Assembly: GCF_014400405.1 (NCBI RefSeq)
Contig: NZ_CP060496.1
Span: 682,001-746,000, forward strand
DNA: 64,000 nt
Direction: 5' to 3'
Origin: Brachybacterium sp. Z12
GTDB lineage: Bacteria; Actinomycetota; Actinomycetes; Actinomycetales; Dermabacteraceae
A model generated the notes under the pieces. The model ran no database searches. It was not told the origin of the DNA and saw only the letters and a list, made by a program, of their open reading frames with translations. Below, piece by piece: positions 57,416-64,000 of this stretch (its first letter is position 1; every line of letters begins with the position of its first letter). Both the position numbers and the translations under genes were made by a program.

Positions 57416-59074
57416 TCAGAAGGGCGGCGTGGTCGCATCGATGGTGGGGCCGGGTGGGATGATCCGGCGCCCGCGGTGAGCGGCGAGAGCGGCGGCGCGT
57501 TGCTCCGCGACCCGTTCCTGTCGAGGGCGGGCCCTGTTCTCGGCGTGGAGTCTCGTTGCTTCGTCGTGGGCGTGCTGGTGTGCGCGCCAGGCGCGTTCCA
57601 GCACCTTGACGGTGTGCGGGGTGAGCAGGTCGGTGTTCTCTCGGGCGCGTGCGCGGATCTCCCGATCGATCATCCAGGTCGTCTCCAGCGGCCCGGCAGT
57701 GGTGGTCCCATCCCCGGCCTCGGGATCGTCGTGGGGATCGCGTACGGGATCGATCAGGCCGGCGGTCTTCATCTGGTGGTGCTGCCAGCACAAGCGGTGG
57801 AGGTTCCACAGACTGGTCTGCCCACCGCGGCCGGAGTGGTCGTGGTCGTACTCGATGATGTGGTCATCCTCCGCCGCCATGGCCGTGGACCGGGTGCAAC
57901 CGGGCACCGCGCAGACCGGATGACGCAGCCGCAGCTGGAGCCGCATCTGCGACGTGGGCTGGTACGTCGTCGCGCTGACGGGCAGATGCGCACCGGTCAT
58001 CGGGTCGGTCAGGATCCTCTGCCAGGTGCCCTCACCCGCCGCAAGCTCGCGAGCCAGCTCCGCAGGGACCGGGGTCATCCCATCGAGCATTGCCGGGGCG
58101 TCGTCAAGGCCCAGCAGCGTCGTCGCTGGCACAGTGACGAGGATCTTGTACGGCTTCGCGGTCTCTTCAACCGGATCGATATCCATGATCGAGTGAGTCA
58201 GGATCGCATAACGCAGCGTCCGCAACGACAGGGCCTTGCCGCGCTCGGCCAGATCGCGGTCGATGTCGAAGGGGAGCGGCCCCTCAGCACCGGCCTCCAG
58301 CGCGGTCCGCTGGGCTTTCTGCACCGTGCGGGACGCGACATCGAGCCGGTGGGCGAGGGCTTGGATCTCCGGGATCGGACCGGTCACCAGCAGTGATGCG
58401 GTCCCCGTCTCGGTATCGACGTCCACGATCTCGACATCGCGAGAGCGTGAGGGCGGGGTGGGCAGGGAGCCGGCAGTTGCGAGCTTCACCGCGAGGCGCA
58501 CGTGTTTCTCGAAGGTGTCCTGTGAGACCGACGGCAGCTCCACCCCAGCCATATGCGCATCGACCTCGCGGGCCTGATGCTCGGTGAGACGACGGACATG
58601 CCGGACCAGGTAGTGGTGCCACTCCTCCGGCAGATCCCCACGCCGGAGATACGTGAACGTCAGCGGCATCCACTCAACAGCGGCATGCGCATCACGGACT
58701 TTCGCCCAGGCCCGCACGTAGCTGCAGCGCAGACCGGCCGCGACCTTCAGGGCCGTCACCTCCGCGTCATCCAGCACGCCCCGCACCTCGGGATCCTCAC
58801 GGAAGAACGTCGCCAGCTGACGCAGGTGATGGGCATGGAGGCTCGCGCGGGTCCGCATCGTGCGATGCAGCCCGAGCACCCGCCCAGCCTCGAGACTGCC
58901 CGGCTCAACCTCCTCGAGGAGACAGTCCTCATCCAACTCCCGACGCGCCCGCACCGACCACTCCGGCAAGGCCTGCGCAGGAGTCGGCGCTCCGTGAGCA
59001 GCCAGCTCCTCATGCTCGCGCTCATCGAACTCACCCACCGAACCCACCCCCTCACACGTCGTCGAATCTGCCAC
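57416..59074 (-). CDS. DUF222 HNH endonuclease-like protein
   Basis: 552 residues. A long helical DUF222 region fills the first 400 residues, then the HNH domain CAVPGCTRSTAMAAEDDHIIEYDH...NLHRLCWQHH, with two zinc Cys pairs and the catalytic His. These proteins are multi-copy in actinobacteria and their role is unresolved; some are thought to be selfish or phase-variation related. The GTG start has no clear Shine-Dalgarno. Two tandem repeats with DnaA boxes lie right upstream. Confidence 0.88.
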   Translation of the reverse strand: MADSTTCEGVGSVGEFDEREHEELAAHGAPTPAQALPEWSVRARRELDEDCLLEEVEPGSLEAGRVLGLHRTMRTRASLHAHHLRQLATFFREDPEVRGVLDDAEVTALKVAAGLRCSYVRAWAKVRDAHAAVEWMPLTFTYLRRGDLPEEWHHYLVRHVRRLTEHQAREVDAHMAGVELPSVSQDTFEKHVRLAVKLATAGSLPTPPSRSRDVEIVDVDTETGTASLLVTGPIPEIQALAHRLDVASRTVQKAQRTALEAGAEGPLPFDIDRDLAERGKALSLRTLRYAILTHSIMDIDPVEETAKPYKILVTVPATTLLGLDDAPAMLDGMTPVPAELARELAAGEGTWQRILTDPMTGAHLPVSATTYQPTSQMRLQLRLRHPVCAVPGCTRSTAMAAEDDHIIEYDHDHSGRGGQTSLWNLHRLCWQHHQMKTAGLIDPVRDPHDDPEAGDGTTTAGPLETTWMIDREIRARARENTDLLTPHTVKVLERAWRAHQHAHDEATRLHAENRARPRQERVAEQRAAALAAHRGRRIIPPGPTIDATTPPF

Positions 59075-59541
59075 GAACCACTGCCCGCGAGATTCCTCGA
59101 GACTATTCGAGACAAGTCATTTACTGAAGGGGCGGGGTGAAATGGGGATGAATCTGTGGATAAGCCGCCTGTGTGGAGGAAACGTTCTGTGGATAACCCA
59201 CCGGTGTGGAGGAACGGTCGTGGGCTGTAGTGATGGTGAGAGCCTTGGTGGCCTGCGCGAGGGCGACGGGCGGTCTGTGTCGCTCGAATTCGGGTTGTTC
59301 TTGGCGTTGTGTTGTAGGGATCGACCCAAGGAATTTCCAAGAGAGTGGAATGCTCTGCCTTTCGCGCTCGGGAAGCGCATTGTGGAAATAGCCAGAACAC
59401 ATTCTTGATCAATGGGGAGGGTTCGTGTTGGGGAGGAGCAGTGGCGGGGGCGATCGACCCACAGCAGCACTCGCGCTCCGAGCCGCCCTGCCCCGCACCA
59501 CCGTGGGCTCCGCCCCCTGTACACACATCTACACACGCGGC
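59075..59541. other. 467-base intergenic region between HNH and AAA genes
   Basis: It contains the DnaA-box tandem repeats at 59154-59218. The remaining 320 bases are lower in GC than their surroundings in part (around 59230-59430) and show no convincing gene, promoter or structured RNA. Confidence 0.6.
59154..59218. repeat. Two tandem 32-33-base repeats, each with a perfect DnaA box
   Basis: Unit one (59154-59186) and unit two (59187-59218) share CTGTGGATAA, then CC..CC and GTGTGGAGGAA. TGTGGATAA is the reverse complement of the DnaA box TTATCCACA, present at 59155-59163 and 59188-59196. The window has no dnaA or dnaN, so this is not the replication origin as normally organised. Confidence 0.65.
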
Positions 59542-60779
59542 ATGATGGCTGGCATGGCCCCGCGCAGCACGAGCCCCGACACCGGCACCGGCGCCACCGC
59601 CGGCAGTGCCAATCCCTTCACACCCGGCTTCGGCCTCACCCCGATGATCCTCGCGGGGCGGGACCTCGCGATCGAGGAGTTCACCGCGGCGCTCGCCGGG
59701 AACGTTCCGGAGGCGAGGGCGATCCTGATCTCCGGCACCCGCGGCTCCGGCAAGACAGTGCTGCTCACCGAGTTCCGCGAGCTCGCCCTCGACGCGGGCT
59801 GGACCGACCTGCGGATGCACACCTCCTCGACCTCCCTGGTCGAGGAGCTGCGCGGCCAGGCCATCGCCCATCTGCGCGAGCTCGATCCCGAGGCGGAGAC
59901 CTCGCGGCTGACCTCCGCGCGCGTCTCCTCGCTCAGCGCCTCGCGCGACATCGTCCAGCGCTACAGGGGGGAGGGGAGGTGCTCAGCACGGTGCTCGATC
60001 GCCTCGCCCAGCTCGCCGACGAGGACGGCGGCGGGTTGCTGATCACCCTCGACGAGCTGCAGTCGGTGGATCGGGACCAGCTGCATGCCCTCACCCAGCA
60101 CGTGCAGGACCTGATCGGCTCAGGCCACGCGGTCGCGTTCATCGCCGCCGGCGTGCGGCCCGGGGTCGATGCACTGCTGGACCACGAGCGCACCACCTTC
60201 CTGCGTCGTGCCCACCGGATCGAGGTGGGCAGCGTGGACGTGGGCACCGCGGCAGAGGCGATCCGCATGACCATCGCCGACACCTCCAAGACGATCACGC
60301 CCGAGGCCGCGGTGCTGGCCGGCGAGATCTCCCGCGGCTACCCCTATCTCATCCAGCTCATCGGTTCCAAGGCCTGGCAGAGCAGCGGGGACGCCGACAC
60401 CATCGAGATCGAGGACGTGCGCGGCAGCCGCGATGCCGTGGTCGCGGCGATGATCAAGAACGTCCACGGCCCGGCGCTGCGTGGTCTGAGTCCCCGCAAA
60501 CGCGAATACCTCCGCGCGATGCTGGAGGACGAGGGGCCCTCGAGCGTCGGCGACATCGCCCGACGGATGGGCATCGACCCGCGCAACCAGTCCACCTACC
60601 GTGAACGCCTCATCGAGGAGGAGCTGATCCGCCCCGCCGGGCGCGGCTTCGTCGAGTTCTCCCTGCCGTACCTGGGTGACGCGCTGCGCCACGAGGCCCG
60701 CGCCGGGGTCGGCGCCGACGTCGAACCCGACCGCGGAGTGCGCCGTTCCCACCGTTCGCGACGCAGCCCTCGACGATAG
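59542..60779 (+). CDS. AAA-type ATP-binding protein with winged helix, one apparent frameshift
   Basis: About 412 residues. Walker A is ILISGTRGSGKTVLL, Walker B LLITLDELQSVD, with FIAAGVRPGVDALL as a sensor-like stretch; the C-terminus has a winged-helix fold (LSPRKREYLRAMLEDEGPSSVGDIARRMG). It resembles the STAND/AAA ATPases annotated simply as ATP-binding proteins in actinobacteria. One G missing from the run 59973-59976 breaks the frame (restored: EGEVLSTVLDRLAQL). Several ATGs (59542, 59545, 59554) are possible; no Shine-Dalgarno, so it may be leaderless. Function unknown. Confidence 0.75.
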
Positions 60780-60823
60780 GCGGAGGCGGGCGCCGCGACG
60801 GCGTCGGTACCGTGGCAGGCACC

Positions 60824-61320
60824 ATGAGCACGATCATCACCAAGTCCCAGCGTCCCGCCGTGCCTACACCACCGGCCCGATCACCAGGGCGCTGCGGTGG
60901 TTCACGGTGCTGTCGACGGTCGGCATCACGGCCTGGCTGCTCGTGCGCTACCCCTCCCTCCCGGACACGGTGGCGACCCATTTCGACGCCCGCGGCCAGG
61001 CCGACGACTGGGGCCCGAAGTGGTCTGTCCTCGTCGTCGCCGGGATCATGGTGGTGCTGTCGCTGGCGCTCGCCGCGATGTCCACCCGCCCGCGTGGCTT
61101 CAACTATCCGACCGAGGTCACCGAGGACAACGCCCAGGCCATCTACCGCGAAGGGGAGCGGATGCTGGTCTGGACGCTGCTCGGGATGCAGGCGATCTAT
61201 CTCGGGATCGTCTGGGCGGTGATGGGGAGCGGCGGCGGCCCGCTGCTCGCCGTCGGCCTGGTGGGACTGATCGGCGCATCGATCGTCGGGATCATCCGCC
61301 TGCTCCGCGCCGCGCGCTGA
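60824..61320 (+). CDS. SdpI/DUF1648-like membrane protein, one apparent frameshift
   Basis: About 165 residues. The DUF1648 motif RYPSLPDTVATHFDARGQADDWGPK follows the first helix; a total of four hydrophobic segments follow (VLVVAGIMVVLSLALAAM, VWTLLGMQAIYLGIVWAVM, LLAVGLVGLIGASIVGIIRLL). Relatives include the SdpI immunity protein, but most members are of unknown function. One C missing near 60857 separates the first 12 residues from the rest. It is convergent with the MerR-PP2C gene, with a 10-base gap. Confidence 0.78.
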
Positions 61321-61330
61321 CCGTCCGCCC

Positions 61331-62407
61331 TCAGGCCCGCGCGACGGCGAGGGCGATGTTGTCCGGACCGCCGGCGGCGAGCGCGAGGTCGACGAGCGCC
61401 CCGGCGAGGGCGTCGAGGTCCGCCTGTCCGTCGCCCGCGAGCGCCTCCGCGAGAGCCGACGGCTCGACCACGGCGTGCAGGCCGTCGGTCGTCAGCAGCA
61501 CCAGGTCGCCGGGTTCGAGACGGCGCACCAGCAGGTCCGGAGCTGTCGGAGCGCCCGCGGCCAGAGCCCGGTTCAGCACCGCACGGTCCGGATGCGCGGC
61601 GACCTCCTCGGCGGAGAGTCGGCCCGCCTCGACCAGGGAGCGCAGGCGCGTGTGGTCCTGGGTGACGTGCTCGATGTGCTCCCCGCGGAGGAGCACCACG
61701 CGGGTGTCGCCGAGATGCGCCACGTGCAGCCGGTCCCCGTCCAGGAGCGCGGCCGTGAGCGTCGAGCCCGCCTCGCCGTCGGCCGGGACCAGCGCCTCGG
61801 CCGCAGACCAGGCGGTCTCGAGCGCGGTCAGCGGGGCGGCCGACGGGTCGCTCTCCAGCGCGTGCTCGAGCGCTGCCGTGAACGCTGTGAGGATCTGTGC
61901 GGCGAGATCCTCCGCGATGCCGAAGCCGTCGGCGATGGCGAGCAGAGAGCGCCCGCTCGGCAGGTCGCGGAGGAGCACGGCGTCCTGCTGGGTGCGCCGC
62001 TCGCGGCCGATATGCAGCGCCGAGGCGGTGCGGGGCGTGGTGGTGGATGCGGTCATGGTGTCCTCCGAGGGGAGTTCTCCGAGGTCACGAGCGAGGGTGT
62101 GGACGGCGGCGGCGCGGGAGAAGGTGTCGGCCTCCTCCTGCCGCCACCAGGAGCGCAGCTCCGCAGCGGCGGCGTCGCCCTCCAGATCACACAGCACCCG
62201 GATGCGGGCGAGCCCCATCCCGATGCCGCGCAGAGCGGCGATGAGCCGCGCGCGATCGACCTGGTCCGCGCCGTAGGAGCGATAACCGGTGAACGGGTCG
62301 ACCCGACGCGGCACCAGCAGCTCCGACTCGGCGTAGAGGCGCAGCGCCTTGGGGCTCAGACCGCTGCGTGCGGCCAGCTCCCCGATGCTCAGCAGCATCT
62401 CGTCCAT
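61331..62407 (-). CDS. MerR regulator fused to a PP2C phosphatase
   Basis: 358 residues, two domains. Residues 4-70 are a MerR helix-turn-helix: LLSIGELAARSGLSPKALRLYAE then PFTGYRSYGADQVDRARLI. After a helical linker, residues about 120-358 form a PP2C-type serine/threonine phosphatase with RERRTQQDAV, LLAIADGFG, GSTLTAALLDG, VAHLGDTRVVLLRG, LLTTDGL and GGPDNIALAV; the Asp residues that bind two metals are present. GGAGG lies five bases before the ATG at 62407. DNA binding may thus be tied to a phosphorylation signal, for example from a PknB-like kinase, none of which is encoded here. Confidence 0.9.
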   Translation of the reverse strand: MDEMLLSIGELAARSGLSPKALRLYAESELLVPRRVDPFTGYRSYGADQVDRARLIAALRGIGMGLARIRVLCDLEGDAAAAELRSWWRQEEADTFSRAAAVHTLARDLGELPSEDTMTASTTTPRTASALHIGRERRTQQDAVLLRDLPSGRSLLAIADGFGIAEDLAAQILTAFTAALEHALESDPSAAPLTALETAWSAAEALVPADGEAGSTLTAALLDGDRLHVAHLGDTRVVLLRGEHIEHVTQDHTRLRSLVEAGRLSAEEVAAHPDRAVLNRALAAGAPTAPDLLVRRLEPGDLVLLTTDGLHAVVEPSALAEALAGDGQADLDALAGALVDLALAAGGPDNIALAVARA

Positions 62408-62554
62408 CCGATCCTCCGTCGTGCCTCGCCCGGTCTCCCGGGCACCGGGACGATCCCGGCTATGCCCACGCTCGGGACTGCCCCGGGGAAGAGTCAAGCC
62501 TCGCCCCAGAATAATCCGTCGACCAGCACCGATCCGGTGTGTTCCACTTCCTCC

Positions 62555-63594
62555 ATGCACGTGAGCATCCGTCCCCTGGACCCCTCCTCCGATCTCGAGC
62601 TCGACCAGTACCTCGCGCTCGAGACCGCCCTCGACGAGCACACCTATGGCGGCAGCCAGGCGCTCACCCGCGAGCAGCTGCGCGCCCAGCTCGTGGACTC
62701 CCCGTACTGGCGCACCCAGCGCTGGATCGCGCTCGCCGAGACGATGGAGGGCGGAGAGAGCCTCGTCGGCCGCGCCGCGGCGTTCATCCCGCTGCAGGAG
62801 AACCTCGAGAGCATCTCCGTGGGCGTCTCCGTGCACCCCGCCTTCCGCGGCGGGGGATCGCGACCGCACTCGTCGAGGAGGTGCTGATCCCGGCGATCCG
62901 CGACTCCGGCCGCACCCTGGTCGAGGGGTGCGGCGAGATCGGGGCCGACGGCGACGCCGACAGCACCGACGAGCCGGTGAACCGTCTCGCGCGCCGGATC
63001 GGGATCTCCCGCAAGAACCTCGCCGTCTGCCGGGCGCTGCCGCTCCCGATCGAGGACTCCCTGCTGGATGCTCTGCAGGCCGAGGTGGAGGAGAAGCTCG
63101 GCCAGTACCGGGTGGAGCTGTGGGACGGTGAGATCCCCGAGGAGCACCTGGTCGCGTACGGACTGATGCTGCGCCAGCTCGATCTCGACGAACCCGATGA
63201 GGAGGTCGAGCACGAGGCACCCGAGTACACGCCGGAGAGGATCCGGGAGGGCGAGCGGCGGATGCGGGAGGAGGGCACCCAGCGGCTCACGGCGGTCGCC
63301 GTCGCGCCCGACGGCAGCTTCGCCGGGAACTCCGAGGTGCACCTCCACACCGGCCCGGACAGCACCCTCGGCTGGCAGGAGAACACCCTGGTCATGCCCG
63401 AACACCGCGGGCACCGGCTGGGCCTCGCGCTGAAGGTCGCCACCCACCGGCAGCTGCGCGAGCGAGCCCCGCAGCTGCGGAGCCTGGTGACCTGGAACTC
63501 GCACGTGAACCCCTGGATGATCGAGATCAACGAGAAGCTCGGCTACCGGGCGCTCTACCGCGAGCTGGTGCTGCAGGGCCGCCCCGAGCTCTGA
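62555..63594 (+). CDS. GNAT family N-acetyltransferase (two GNAT-like domains), one apparent frameshift
   Basis: About 346 residues, the size of a tandem GNAT protein. The first domain has the motif VSVHPAFRGGGIATALVEE (acetyl-CoA loop), the second HTGPDSTLGWQENTLVMPEHRGHRLGLALK. The G5 run at 62852-62856 has lost one base inside the first motif. An ATG at 62555 or a GTG at 62561 may be the start. Substrate unknown; such proteins sit in actinobacterial antibiotic-tolerance contexts but nothing here shows that. Confidence 0.82.
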
Positions 63595-63669
63595 GGGCGA
63601 CACGCCGCGCCCCTCCCGCGCCTCCGCTGCCTGCCGGACTAGGTTCTGCGGCATGGGAGGGGGCTGTCG

Positions 63670-64000
63670 ATGAGCGTGCAGGCGAAGCATCGCAGGAGGA
63701 CTCGGCGCGGCCGACCCCATGAGCAGTTCACCATCGCCATCGCGATCCTGTCCCTCGTGATGGCCGGTGGCATGGTCGCCGGTCTCGCGACCAGCGCCGT
63801 CACATCCGACGCAGGGGATCAGGCCGCGGGTGCGGTGCCGCAGCCCCCGCCCGGCGACCCCTCGAACACCACCCGCCTCGCGCACCTGGATCGGATCACC
63901 GGGGACATCACCCCGAAGTCCGTGGCCGCGAGCCCGGCCGGTGCGGTCATCGCGAACAACATGATGTACAGCCATTCCTCGACCCTGTACGACCCCGAGA
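63670..64000 (+). CDS. YncE-like exported protein, N-terminal part
   Basis: The frame is open to the window edge; 110 residues are visible. A basic start (KHRRRTRRGRPHEQ) and a hydrophobic segment (IAIAILSLVMAGGMVAGLATSA) form a signal or anchor. Then comes a Pro-rich linker and HLDRITGDITPKSVAAS...NNMMYSHSSTLYD, like the beginning of actinobacterial YncE-type beta-propellers. The rest is outside the window, so the family call is tentative. Confidence 0.6.
   Translation, partial: MSVQAKHRRRTRRGRPHEQFTIAIAILSLVMAGGMVAGLATSAVTSDAGDQAAGAVPQPPPGDPSNTTRLAHLDRITGDITPKSVAASPAGAVIANNMMYSHSSTLYDPE

Noticed and set aside
59154-59218. Chromosomal origin of replication
   Set aside because: Only two DnaA boxes and no dnaA, dnaN or AT-rich unwinding region.

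Overview
The window is very GC-rich, densely packed actinobacterial chromosome. Gene families and order (CstA with a cory-CC-star protein and an ArsA ATPase, many LacI-controlled sugar ABC importers, DUF222-HNH nuclease, Tat-exported wall hydrolases) suggest a member of the Micrococcales, probably Brachybacterium or a close Dermabacteraceae relative. That assignment is inferred from gene content; no rRNA or marker gene is present. No tRNA, rRNA, insertion sequence, prophage or CRISPR array was recognised.

A caution about the sequence itself: about 38 reading-frame breaks interrupt otherwise intact, conserved proteins. Nearly all are explained by one missing base, usually in a short G or C run, and always in the same direction. 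They look like uncorrected read errors. Interrupted genes are therefore annotated over their full extent as single CDSs, with the break noted.

Layout. 1-12 kb: end of cstA, cory-CC-star/ArsA pair, DHA2 efflux pump, two-component system, Sap-like membrane protein, LacI regulator with an alpha/beta hydrolase, an array of six palindromic repeats (9.2-9.7 kb), an MFS transporter and its probable TetR regulator. 12-18.3 kb: formylglycine-generating enzyme, Tat-exported NamZ and NagZ (peptidoglycan muropeptide turnover), MFS transporter and divergent XRE-cupin regulator. 18.5-38.5 kb: a carbohydrate island with a ribose-type ABC importer, an exported DUF4185/GH183 protein, two oligosaccharide ABC importers each paired with a DUF2961/GH172 enzyme, a GH43/GH32-like enzyme, an L-fucose/D-arabinose isomerase-like protein, a LacI regulator and an aldo/keto reductase. 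38.7-64 kb: FusB-like FBP protein behind a possible leader peptide, a nucleoside kinase, an AddAB-type helicase-nuclease, DoxX, alcohol dehydrogenase, sulfatase, SPFH protein, glutathione peroxidase, PfkB kinase, penicillin-binding protein, dienoyl-CoA-reductase-like flavoenzyme, nicotinamidase, DUF222-HNH protein, tandem repeats with DnaA boxes, an AAA ATPase, SdpI-like protein, a MerR-PP2C fusion, a GNAT enzyme and the start of a YncE-like protein.

The most interesting system is the 18.5-38.5 kb island. GH183 (DUF4185) enzymes are endo-D-arabinanases and GH172 (DUF2961) enzymes include exo-D-arabinofuranosidases; both are recently described activities on mycobacterial arabinogalactan and lipoarabinomannan. 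Here an exported GH183 candidate, two apparently cytoplasmic GH172s, three importers and an isomerase family known to act on D-arabinose lie together, and near-identical LacI-type operators sit upstream of four of the transcription units. I propose an island for scavenging D-arabinan from the walls of mycolic-acid bacteria. With the neighbouring NamZ/NagZ pair it may be part of a wider wall-scavenging region. No kinase for D-ribulose was seen in the island.
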